This document shows positions 44,988 through 52,963 of a stretch of DNA of 64,000 nt, piece after piece. The stretch covers positions 881,501 through 945,500 of the forward strand of contig NZ_CP161920.1 in the NCBI RefSeq assembly GCF_040819555.1, read 5' to 3'. The notes beneath the pieces are model-generated. The model was not told where the DNA came from and searched no databases. It was given only the letters and a program-made list of their open reading frames with translations. Numbering within the stretch: the first letter of the stretch is position 1; each line of letters starts with the position of its first letter. Both the position numbers and the translations under genes were made by a program. Origin of the DNA: Nitratireductor sp. GISD-1A_MAKvit. GTDB lineage: Bacteria > Pseudomonadota > Alphaproteobacteria > Rhizobiales > Rhizobiaceae.

Positions 44988-45601
44988 TGCGAGGGAGAAC
45001 GATCGGACTACTTTCGGCTGCGGTGCTTGCAGTCGGCATGGCCCTCGCAGCCGTTACTATCATCTCCAAGGAGCGACAACCGAATATTCAGTTCCGAAGC
45101 ACTGGTGTCGCCACTGTAGGCGGGCCGTTCCAATTGGTTGGAACCGAAGGCCAGACAGTGACGGAGAAAGATCTGCTAGGCAAGCCGAGCGCAGTCTTCT
45201 TCGGCTTCACATACTGCCCGGATGTGTGCCCGACCACGTTGTTCGAACTGACAACATTAGCAAAGCAGCTCGGTCCGGATGCGGACAAGCTCAATTTCGT
45301 GTTCGTCTCTGTTGATTCAGAGCGCGATGGGCCTGAGGAGATGAAGCAGTATCTCGAGGCGTTCGATGACCGCATCATCGGGCTTACCGGCACCGCCGAA
45401 CAGATCGATTCCGTCGCAAAGGCATACAAGATCTACCATGCGAAGGTCCCGCTCGAGGGTGGTGATTATACGATGGATCACACGGCCAGCGTTATCCTCA
45501 TGGATGCGGACGGAAGGTTTTTCGGCACCATGGACTACGAGGAAGAAGCGAGTGTCATGCTTTCGAAGTTGAAGCGCCTGATCCGTCAACGGGATGGATA
45601 A
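44987..45601 (+). CDS. senC: SCO-family copper metallochaperone / thiol protein
   Basis: 204 residues. A membrane anchor (GLLSAAVLAVGMALAAVTII) is followed by a thioredoxin fold with FFGFTYCPDVCPTTL, whose two Cys and the later His in DYTMDHTAS bind copper. It helps build the CuA centre of cytochrome c oxidase or acts in periplasmic thiol redox. It overlaps the PCu(A)C gene and is likely translated with it. Confidence 0.93.
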   Translation: MRGRTIGLLSAAVLAVGMALAAVTIISKERQPNIQFRSTGVATVGGPFQLVGTEGQTVTEKDLLGKPSAVFFGFTYCPDVCPTTLFELTTLAKQLGPDADKLNFVFVSVDSERDGPEEMKQYLEAFDDRIIGLTGTAEQIDSVAKAYKIYHAKVPLEGGDYTMDHTASVILMDADGRFFGTMDYEEEASVMLSKLKRLIRQRDG

Positions 45602-45657
45602 ATACTGATCAGCGCTCGTGGCGTAATGGCGAATCAATAATCGGGAGGTTGCTACAA

Positions 45658-46344
45658 ATGGCAAAAGACAACGCCGGGCCGTCTACCGGTGTCTGGATAG
45701 TTTTAGCTATGGTTGCTGGAATGTTGGCCGGACTGGGTGGCATTTTGGTATCAGGCGGCTTTTCCGATGAAAGGCAAAAGAGCGTCGCTGAAGCCGCGGT
45801 ATCGGATAGTTGCTCAGTTTCGCCAGATCAGTTGACGGCGATAAGGAGTGCCTCAAAGGGCGCGGTCGCGGCAATGCTTACGACAGAAAAGCCGCGATCT
45901 ATGCGTGGAATGACATTCAGTGGGCCGGACGGATCACCAGTAAGCGTCGGCGACTTCGAGGGAAAAACGCTGCTGATTAATCTGTGGGCGACATGGTGCG
46001 CTCCCTGTCGTGAGGAGATGCCGGCGCTCGACGCACTTCAAAATGAAGTGGGAGGCGAAAAATTCGAGGTTATTGCCGTAAACCTCGATACCGGCGGAAA
46101 TGACAAACCGCTGGCTTTTCTCAAGGAAATCGGGATCGACAATCTTAGATACTATAGCGAACAGACACTCTCCCTATTCAACGGCCTTAAGAAGCAGGGC
46201 TTAGCGCTGGGCCTGCCGGTTACGCTGTTGGTTAATGGAGAGGGGTGTCTTCTCGCCCATATGAACGGTCCGGCCGAATGGGCGAGCGAGGATGCTGTCT
46301 CATTTATAAGGACTGCGATGGGAGCGGCCAACGAGGAAACCTAG
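45658..46344 (+). CDS. tlpA: TlpA-like membrane-anchored thioredoxin
   Basis: About 228 residues from ATG 45658 (MAKDNAGPS), the second start in the frame; GGGAGG lies 8 bp upstream. One membrane helix, then a TlpA fold with the active site LWATWCAPCREEM. The pattern of SCO, PCu(A)C and TlpA together is the known CuA-site assembly set of rhizobia, in which TlpA keeps SCO and the oxidase Cys reduced. Electrons could come from the CcdA of this island. Confidence 0.9.
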   Translation: MAKDNAGPSTGVWIVLAMVAGMLAGLGGILVSGGFSDERQKSVAEAAVSDSCSVSPDQLTAIRSASKGAVAAMLTTEKPRSMRGMTFSGPDGSPVSVGDFEGKTLLINLWATWCAPCREEMPALDALQNEVGGEKFEVIAVNLDTGGNDKPLAFLKEIGIDNLRYYSEQTLSLFNGLKKQGLALGLPVTLLVNGEGCLLAHMNGPAEWASEDAVSFIRTAMGAANEET

Positions 46345-46385
46345 CGCGAACGAAGGGAGAGGGACACGAGGGAGGATGGCCGGCG

Positions 46386-47417
46386 ATGGAGAAATCGAAC
46401 GCGCCACGTTGGGAGCGGCCTGTACGTTGGCCTTCGGACGGACTTCCATTTGATATGAGGGCGTTGCGCTATGTCCTCGCCGCTGCCGAGCAGATGAGTT
46501 TTTCCGGTGCCGCCGGCGCCCTTGGAATGAAAGTGTCCAGCGTCAGCCGTCAGGTACGCAATTTCGAGGATGCTATCGGCATCTCCCTGTTTGAGCGCTC
46601 CACCTCCGGGGTGCGCCTCACCGATGCCGGCAGCCAGCTGCTCGATGACATCATTCCTGTTCTCCAGATGGCGGAGGCCGTCCTGCAACGCGCCGGCGCC
46701 GCAGGCAGGGTCGAAGAGGGCACGGTCAAAGTCGGGATTATCACCACACTTGGTGGCGGATTCCTTCGCGAACTGATCGCGACCTATCGTCAAAGCTATC
46801 CGGGTGTCAGGCTCGTTATATTCGATGGCGGGCGACAGGATCATCTGCGCGCAATCCGTGCGCGGCAGCTGGATGTCGCGTTCTTTACCGGCAACGCGCC
46901 GCTTGCCGGTTGTGATGTCGAGGAGTTCTGGCGCGAGCGGGTCCATGTGGCCATGAGCGCCGAGCATCCGCTCGCGGACAGCAATGCCGTGGACTGGCCG
47001 CAACTGCGGCAGGAGCAGTTCATCGTCTCGAGTATGGAGCCCGGTCCGGAGGTCCATGACTATATCGTGCGCCGCATCGCCGATTACAGCACCTATCCTG
47101 ATGTGAGCTATCGTCAGGTCACGGTCGAGACGCTGATGCACATGGTCGCCATTGGCGAGGGCATCACGCTGGTTTCCCAGGGCTGGACCAGCATGTCCCA
47201 TGCTGATCTGACCCTGCGTCCGTTGACCGCGAACGAGGACATCGTGCCGTTCAGCGCCGTCTGGTCACCCTCAAGCGACAATCCGGCCCTGCGGCGCTTC
47301 CTGAGCTTCGCGCGGGAACTGGCCGTCAAGCAGCAAGGGCCGGCGTGCTCAATGATCGGTGTCGGCCGGATTCGTCCGGCCGACCGCGCCAGGCTGGCCT
47401 CCGGTCGTGGGTCGTGA
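46386..47417 (+). CDS. LysR-family regulator next to trb operon
   Basis: About 343 residues from ATG 46386; the open frame goes back over the tlpA end but has no start signal. N-terminal helix-turn-helix (MSFSGAAGALGMKVSSVSRQVRNFEDAIGISLF) and a typical effector domain (LDVAFFTGNAP, then ITLVSQGW). It is convergent with, and overlaps, the DUF2274 gene. A LysR gene at this place is a regular feature of these elements, so it may control transfer or element functions. Confidence 0.85.
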   Translation: MEKSNAPRWERPVRWPSDGLPFDMRALRYVLAAAEQMSFSGAAGALGMKVSSVSRQVRNFEDAIGISLFERSTSGVRLTDAGSQLLDDIIPVLQMAEAVLQRAGAAGRVEEGTVKVGIITTLGGGFLRELIATYRQSYPGVRLVIFDGGRQDHLRAIRARQLDVAFFTGNAPLAGCDVEEFWRERVHVAMSAEHPLADSNAVDWPQLRQEQFIVSSMEPGPEVHDYIVRRIADYSTYPDVSYRQVTVETLMHMVAIGEGITLVSQGWTSMSHADLTLRPLTANEDIVPFSAVWSPSSDNPALRRFLSFARELAVKQQGPACSMIGVGRIRPADRARLASGRGS

Positions 47418-47636
47418 TTTACCAACAGCCTTGGCCTTGCGGCTCCGCCAGCCGCGATCCGACCGCAGGAAGGATTCGAGCATGTGGGGGATCAGGGTTG
47501 CGGTATCGACCTCGCCATAGAGCCGGCCATATTCGGCGGCGTAGAGGTCGAGTTCCTCCTTCAGTGGCTCCGGCAGCGAGACGGTGATGCGCACCACGCC
47601 GAGTCTGGGCAATGGACCGAGTTTGAGATTGCTCAT
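47349..47636 (-). CDS. DUF2274 protein at the end of the trb operon
   Basis: About 95 residues. The core LGPLPRLGVVRITVSLPEPLKEELDLY is the DUF2274 signature, with a ribbon-helix-helix-like look. It follows trbI with an ATGA overlap, which is the usual place of this gene in rhizobial trb clusters. Its role is not established. Confidence 0.8.
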   Translation of the reverse strand: MSNLKLGPLPRLGVVRITVSLPEPLKEELDLYAAEYGRLYGEVDTATLIPHMLESFLRSDRGWRSRKAKAVGKSRPTTGGQPGAVGRTNPADTDH

Positions 47637-48811
47637 CAATGCGCTCCATAGGGCTCGAGGACCAAATCGCGGGCGACGATCACGCGGACCGGAAAGCCGG
47701 GGCGAATGGTGAGCGTTGGGGCGACCTGAAGCTGCCGTTGGACGATTTGCTGGCCGGCCTGGTTCACCGTGTCCTGCGCCCCTTCGCGGATGGCGCGGAC
47801 AAGACGGTCCTCATCGCTCGTGGCCAGCTCCGCACCGACGGCAAGAAGCGTCGAGAGGCCCGCCGCCTTCATCAGATCCCACCAATGGTAGTCCACTCCA
47901 TCTTCCAGGCCCGCATAGCCCGACGCATCGGCACCGCGCTGGCGCTCCAGCACGATGGACCGGCCGTTGGGCAGGATGAGACGATTCCACACCAAGAGGA
48001 CGCGGCGCTGGCCGAAGGTCACGCCGGCGTCGTATTCGCCGATGAGGCGGCTTCCTTGTGGGATGAGCAGGAGCGCGCCGGTCGGGCTGTCATAGACGTT
48101 CTGCGTCACCTGGGCTGTGATCTGTCCCGGCAGATCCGAACGGATGCCGGTGATTAGCGCGGCAGGGATCACCGCGCCGGCCTGAAGAATGTAAGGCGAC
48201 GCGGGTCCCATGACACGATCCGTCGCGACGGTGCGTCGATCCACCTCGGCATTGAGGAAGGCAAGGTGCCTGTCCTGCGTTGCGGCGCCCGCCAGGCCGG
48301 ACATGCCCGGAACGGCCGGGATCGACGGCGAGCCAGTGTTTTGGCCTGCCCTGATCTGGAAGAAGATCTCGCTGGTGCGGGCCGCTTCCAGCTCGGCGAG
48401 GCGGCGCTGCTCCTCGGGATCGGCCGCGGGAACCGGCATCGGGGTCGCGGGGATGGGCTGGCCTTCCTCGCGGGCGCGCAGCACCGGCCCGCCGAGATCT
48501 CCGGGCAGCGGCGGGCCGAGGACCGGCACGTCACCATAGCTGCCGGGAAGCCCCTGCAAGCCGTCTGCGGTCTGGCGGCGATCGGTTGAGATCAGCTCCT
48601 CGGGCTGCCCGCCGCGATCGACGCCTTGAAGCGCATAGATCAACGCGCCGCCGATGCCGATACCGGCAACCAGGCCCGCGCCCATGAGAACCTTGCGCGA
48701 GATGCGCGTGACGCGCGGCGCTTCGGCGCGCAGGCGCATGGAGCCCGCCTTGTCGTTGGCCGCTCCGGCCAGCTCCATCCCTTCCTCCTTCCGGCCTTCG
48801 GTCTCGCTCAT
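47636..48811 (-). CDS. trbI: Conjugal transfer protein TrbI (VirB10-like)
   Basis: 391 residues. One membrane helix near residue 45 (VLMGAGLVAGIGIGGALIYAL), a proline-rich middle, and the TrbI/VirB10 C-terminal domain (GAVIPAALITGIRSDLPGQITAQVTQNVYD, then GSRLIGEYD). It spans inner and outer membrane in the type IV secretion channel. It overlaps trbG by 4 bp. Confidence 0.95.
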   Translation of the reverse strand: MSETEGRKEEGMELAGAANDKAGSMRLRAEAPRVTRISRKVLMGAGLVAGIGIGGALIYALQGVDRGGQPEELISTDRRQTADGLQGLPGSYGDVPVLGPPLPGDLGGPVLRAREEGQPIPATPMPVPAADPEEQRRLAELEAARTSEIFFQIRAGQNTGSPSIPAVPGMSGLAGAATQDRHLAFLNAEVDRRTVATDRVMGPASPYILQAGAVIPAALITGIRSDLPGQITAQVTQNVYDSPTGALLLIPQGSRLIGEYDAGVTFGQRRVLLVWNRLILPNGRSIVLERQRGADASGYAGLEDGVDYHWWDLMKAAGLSTLLAVGAELATSDEDRLVRAIREGAQDTVNQAGQQIVQRQLQVAPTLTIRPGFPVRVIVARDLVLEPYGAH

Positions 48812-49833
48812 GACGGCGACCCTCCCGTTGCCGTGCCTTGTCTGCTGGTCGCGGCGGCGGTCTGGCCGGGCTGAACGCGGACGATCCTGACGGTCTGTTG
48901 CCGGTTGCCGGAGCCCAGCCGCAGTTCGGCCGCGCCGAAGAGGCGATCGACGATGAGGACGTTCTGATAGATGCGGCTATTAACGATCTCGGGTTCGCCG
49001 CCCGATCCGATGACAAACAGGGGCGGCATCTCTCCCTGGATGATGCCGCGTGGGAACACGACATAGACCCGGCGCCCATCGTCGAAGACGGAGATCGGCC
49101 GCCAGGGCGGGTTGTCGCCGGAGAGGCCGTAGCGGTAGTTCCGCGCAGTCTCGGCCGGAATGATCGGAGCGGGGGGCGTGGTCATGCGCTGGGTGGCGGG
49201 CGGCGCAGGATAGGCCCATGCGACCGCAGGCATCCACGTCTCGTCGCTCGCGCGCAACTCTATGAGGTATGTTCGGCGATCTGTTGTGATGACCAGATTG
49301 GTCGAGATGCCGGCGCGGGTCGGCTTGACCAGCACATGGACGCGCCGCGTCGTTCCCGAACCGCTTTCAGTGTCGCCGATGATCCAGCGCGCGGTATCGC
49401 CCGCAGCGATCGGGCCAGCGCCGGTCAGGCTTTCGCCGGGCTCCAGCGCTATGGTGGTGATCTGTCCGACAGCGGCATAGACCTGAAACAGCGCGCCTTC
49501 CGACCAGGGATAGATCTGGATCGCATTGTAATAGCCCTCGCGGCGCGGCTCGACACGCGCAGCCGCATTGGCGTTGCCCACCTGTCCTGTTGGTGTGCCC
49601 GCTGCAGCTCCGCCCCGCGCGACCCTCCAGGCCGGAGGGGTATGGAGCGGCCTTGGGGTGTCGTTGGTCGCCGAGGTTCGCACCACGGGCAATGGGGGCA
49701 CGTTATCGTCGTAGCTGAACTGCGGCGTGCGGTTGGTGGCGCATCCGGCGAGCGCTGTTGCTGCAAGCAGGCAAGCCGCCATTGCGGGTTTACGGAAAGC
49801 CGGATGTCCGGCCTTTGCTGAATTTCTGGTCAT
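48808..49833 (-). CDS. trbG: Conjugal transfer protein TrbG (VirB9-like)
   Basis: About 341 residues from the ATG at 49833 (MTRNSAKAGHPAF), where the overlap with the trbF stop is 4 bp. Lipoprotein signal (LLAATALAGCATN) and the VirB9/TrbG beta-rich domain (ISVFDDGRRVYVVFPRG). It forms the outer-membrane part of the T4SS with TrbI. Confidence 0.94.
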   Translation of the reverse strand: MTRNSAKAGHPAFRKPAMAACLLAATALAGCATNRTPQFSYDDNVPPLPVVRTSATNDTPRPLHTPPAWRVARGGAAAGTPTGQVGNANAAARVEPRREGYYNAIQIYPWSEGALFQVYAAVGQITTIALEPGESLTGAGPIAAGDTARWIIGDTESGSGTTRRVHVLVKPTRAGISTNLVITTDRRTYLIELRASDETWMPAVAWAYPAPPATQRMTTPPAPIIPAETARNYRYGLSGDNPPWRPISVFDDGRRVYVVFPRGIIQGEMPPLFVIGSGGEPEIVNSRIYQNVLIVDRLFGAAELRLGSGNRQQTVRIVRVQPGQTAAATSRQGTATGGSPS

Positions 49834-50519
49834 TGACTCATCTCCCGCGACCACGAGATCGCGTTGACAAAGATTCCAAGGGGGTTTGCACGGAGACGCT
49901 CGGCGGTGCGGGGCTGCTGGAGGACGATGGTGAGGATCGCTGTCCAGCGTTCGGTGGCGGCAAGTTGCCCGTTTTCGTAACGCTGCTCGGTCCAGGCGAT
50001 GCGGAAGGAGTCTGGCGAGGCGCGGATGACGCTGGAGACCTCCACGGAGACCTGCTCGCGGCCAACGCGGGTGAATGGATCGTTCGCCCGCGCATAGTCG
50101 TTGAGCGCTACTGCGCCACGATCGGTCGTAAACTCATAGGCCCGAAGCCAATTCTGGCGGACGATGATCGGGTCGGATGGCAGGCTGCGCACCTGTTCGA
50201 TGAAGCGGGCGAGGTGCCAGGCGACCTGAGGGTCGGTGGGCCGATAGTCGGCGATGGCGGATTCGACGGCGCGGGCCTCGCCGTGGCGGTCGATTTCGAC
50301 CACCCATGGAACGACGGTGCCTCGGGCCGATTGCCAGACAAGCGCCGAGGCGAAGCCGGCCGACAATATCAGGCAGCCAAAGGCCATGAAGCGCCAGTTG
50401 CGGGCCTGCACGCGCGCCGAGCCAATGCGCTCATCCCAGATTTGGGCTGCCTTCTGATAGGGCGTGACGGGTTCCGGCGTCTTGCCGAAATGGGTGGTGG
50501 GGCGTTTGAAGATGTTCAT
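49830..50519 (-). CDS. trbF: Conjugal transfer protein TrbF (VirB8-like)
   Basis: 229 residues. A membrane helix (FMAFGCLILSAGFASALVW) and the periplasmic VirB8-like domain (WVVEIDRHGEARAVE, then NPLGIFVNAISWSREM). It nucleates assembly of the inner-membrane part of the mating channel. Start overlaps trbL by 4 bp. Confidence 0.94.
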   Translation of the reverse strand: MNIFKRPTTHFGKTPEPVTPYQKAAQIWDERIGSARVQARNWRFMAFGCLILSAGFASALVWQSARGTVVPWVVEIDRHGEARAVESAIADYRPTDPQVAWHLARFIEQVRSLPSDPIIVRQNWLRAYEFTTDRGAVALNDYARANDPFTRVGREQVSVEVSSVIRASPDSFRIAWTEQRYENGQLAATERWTAILTIVLQQPRTAERLRANPLGIFVNAISWSREMSQ

Positions 50520-51874
50520 GTGCGGTCGCTTTCGGAAAGGCTGATGGAGGCGCCGCCGCCGTGACTGTCACCGGATCGGACGGCATGGGCGGCGGCCGAG
50601 GCGCCGTGACTCAGAGCTTGGCTGCGGCGCATGCGTTGCGCCCAGGCTGGCGCTCCATCGGAAGACGGAGTGCTCGCCGGGCTCGACGAGATGCCACCAC
50701 CGATGGTTCCCATGGAAGAACTGCCGCCGGTCTTCTCGAATCCAGCTTTGACGCCGGCGTCATGGCTGGATTTGAGGCTGTCAGCGGCTCGGGAAGCCGC
50801 GCGTTTCAGGGGAGAGACGGCGGCGGTTACACCGGCACGCGCAACACCGCCGATACCGGCCGCAACGCTGGCCGCGCCGGTATCGCCCATCGAGGAGAGT
50901 GTATAGGCAGAGGATGCTGCGCCGGCGGCCGTTGCGCCGCCACGCGCCAGTGCCGCACCACCGGAAAGAGCGGCGGCTCCACCGCGCGCGGCCAACATGG
51001 TGGCGCCACCCGCCGCGACGGCAGCGCCGCCGACAGCGAGGCCGGTTCCGACCGCAGCACCGGCGCTGAGCTGCGGGCCGCCGGAAACGAGGCCGGTTGC
51101 GATGCCCGGCCCGAAGATGCCGAGGCCGAGAAGGGAAAGGGCCGCCAGGACGATTGCCATGGCATCGTCGATTGTTGGCGTCGCGCCGCCGAAGCCGGCG
51201 GTGAATTGTCCAAAGAGGGTGGAGCCGATGCCGATGATGACCGCCAGGACCAGCACCTTGATGCCGGAGGAGATCACGTTGCCCAGCACGCGCTCGGCCA
51301 TGAACGCGGTTTTGCCGAACAGGCCGAAAGGAATGAGGACGAATCCCGCCAAGGTCGTGAGCTTGAACTCGATCAGGGTGACGAAGAGTTGGATCGCCAG
51401 GATGAAGAAGGCGAGGATCACCAGCGCCCAGGCGAAGAACAGGCAAAGGATCTGCACGAGGTTCTCGAAGACCGCGATCCAGCCCATAAGGTCCGAGATG
51501 GATTCGAGCAGCGGCCGGCCGGCATCGAGGCCGGTCTGGGCGACGCGGCCGGGACGCAACAGATCGGCGGTAGAGAATCCGGTGCCGGACGCCATGAGGC
51601 CGAGGCCGGCGAACGACTCGAAGACGATGCGCGCGAGGTTGTTCCAATTGGAAATGATGTAGGCGAACACCCCGACAAAGAGGGTCTTCTTGACCAAACG
51701 CGCGATGATGTCGTCATCCGCGCCCCACGCCCAGAACAGGGCGGCGAGCGTCACGTCGATCACGATCAAGGTGCTGGCGATGAAGGCCACCTCACCGCCG
51801 AGGAGGCCGAACCCGCTGTCGATGTAGCTGGTGAAGATGCCGAGAAAGTTGTCGATTACTCCGGTGCCGCCCAT
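50516..51874 (-). CDS. trbL: Conjugal transfer protein TrbL (VirB6-like)
   Basis: About 452 residues from ATG 51874 (MGGTGVIDNFLGIFTSYID), just after the TrbK-like gene. Six or more membrane helices in the first 300 residues, then a long Ala/Gly-rich and Ser-rich tail. It is the polytopic channel protein of the T4SS. The frame continues upstream but over the neighbour gene. Confidence 0.93.
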   Translation of the reverse strand: MGGTGVIDNFLGIFTSYIDSGFGLLGGEVAFIASTLIVIDVTLAALFWAWGADDDIIARLVKKTLFVGVFAYIISNWNNLARIVFESFAGLGLMASGTGFSTADLLRPGRVAQTGLDAGRPLLESISDLMGWIAVFENLVQILCLFFAWALVILAFFILAIQLFVTLIEFKLTTLAGFVLIPFGLFGKTAFMAERVLGNVISSGIKVLVLAVIIGIGSTLFGQFTAGFGGATPTIDDAMAIVLAALSLLGLGIFGPGIATGLVSGGPQLSAGAAVGTGLAVGGAAVAAGGATMLAARGGAAALSGGAALARGGATAAGAASSAYTLSSMGDTGAASVAAGIGGVARAGVTAAVSPLKRAASRAADSLKSSHDAGVKAGFEKTGGSSSMGTIGGGISSSPASTPSSDGAPAWAQRMRRSQALSHGASAAAHAVRSGDSHGGGASISLSESDRT

Positions 51875-51878
51875 GCGC

Positions 51879-52166
51879 TCACCGCCCTTCGTTCGGGGCA
51901 GGAGCTGCCGGTGCGGGCGAGCGGCCGAGGAAGCGATCGCGGGTCTCGGCCCAGACGCGCAGGCAAGCGGCGTCATTTGCGGCGGCTTCACCCAGCTCCT
52001 GGCAACGACGCTGTTCCAGCCGCAGCGGATCGGCTGCAGGCTGAAGCGCAGGCGTGGCCGGCGCCGGCCCGGTCTTTTCCTCGCGGGTCATTTCGATGAT
52101 CGTCGCCGTGATGGCGACGGCGACGAATATGATGGCCGCGATCCGGGCCAGCACCTTGCCGTCCAT
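51879..52166 (-). CDS. Putative entry-exclusion protein, TrbK-alt type
   Basis: 95 residues: a single N-terminal membrane helix (IAAIIFVAVAITATIIEM) and a short periplasmic part with two Cys (RRCQELGEAAANDAACLRVW). Position between trbJ and trbL and the RCQELG motif identify the TrbK-alt family, thought to block uptake of the same element by a cell that already holds it. Confidence 0.85.
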   Translation of the reverse strand: MDGKVLARIAAIIFVAVAITATIIEMTREEKTGPAPATPALQPAADPLRLEQRRCQELGEAAANDAACLRVWAETRDRFLGRSPAPAAPAPNEGR

Positions 52167-52186
52167 GATGTCCCCCTTCCGGCCTG

Positions 52187-52963
52187 TCAGTTGTTGAACA
52201 TGCTTGCATTGCCCGGCTGGTAGCCGGAGCCGGGCGTCAGGAAGCGTTCGCGCTGGATGCGGCCCTGCTCGGCCGCCGTGGCGCGTTCAGCCTCGGACAA
52301 GGCATCCGCCCGGCCATTGGCCGAGATCACGGCAATGAGGTCGGAGAGTTGCTGGCTTTGCAGGGCGAGGAGCTGGTTGCCGGCCTGGGTTGCCTGAAGC
52401 GCGCCGGTCGCACCCTGGCTCTCGCCGACGAGGGCCGACATCTGCGAGCGGTTGGTGTCGATGTTGCCGACCACCCCGGCCTGGACACGCATCGCGTCCT
52501 GCAAGCCGCCGACGGTCGTTTCCCACCGGCTGCGCGCATCGGCGATCAACTGGCTGTCGGTGGCCGAGAGGGAGAGCTTGCCGTAGTCTTGCTGGAACAT
52601 GCTGTCGATCGACTGAACGTCGAAGGCGATGTTCTGCGCCTCTCCGAGAAGCTGCTGGGTGCGCTGCACATTCTGCTGGAGCGCCTGAAGCGAGCTGAAG
52701 GGGAGGCTCGCCAGGTTCCTCGCCTGGTTGATGAGCATCTGCGCTTCGTTCTGGAGCGACGTGATCTGGTTGTTGATCTGCTCCAGCGTCCGCGCGGCAG
52801 TCAGAAGGTTCTCGGCATGGTTGGTCGGGTCGTAAACGATCCGGCCGAAGCCGAAGAGGGCGTGGGCCGGCGTGGTGAAGACCGGCGAAAGCGCCATCGG
52901 CGCGGCAAGGGACAGCGCGAGCAATGAAGCGCCGGCGAGACGGGGAAAGCGGTGTCGGGTCAT
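52187..52963 (-). CDS. trbJ: Conjugal transfer protein TrbJ (VirB5-like)
   Basis: 258 residues with a signal peptide (ALSLAAPMALSPVFTTPAHA). The mature part is mostly helical (TLEQINNQITSLQNEAQMLINQ), as in pilus-tip VirB5/TrbJ proteins. Start overlaps trbE by 4 bp. Confidence 0.93.
   Translation of the reverse strand: MTRHRFPRLAGASLLALSLAAPMALSPVFTTPAHALFGFGRIVYDPTNHAENLLTAARTLEQINNQITSLQNEAQMLINQARNLASLPFSSLQALQQNVQRTQQLLGEAQNIAFDVQSIDSMFQQDYGKLSLSATDSQLIADARSRWETTVGGLQDAMRVQAGVVGNIDTNRSQMSALVGESQGATGALQATQAGNQLLALQSQQLSDLIAVISANGRADALSEAERATAAEQGRIQRERFLTPGSGYQPGNASMFNN

Noticed and set aside
50561..52099. 512-codon plus-strand frame opposite trbL
   Set aside because: Composition is Gly/Arg/Asp-rich without domains, and the minus strand codes for trbL and the TrbK-like gene with proper overlaps.
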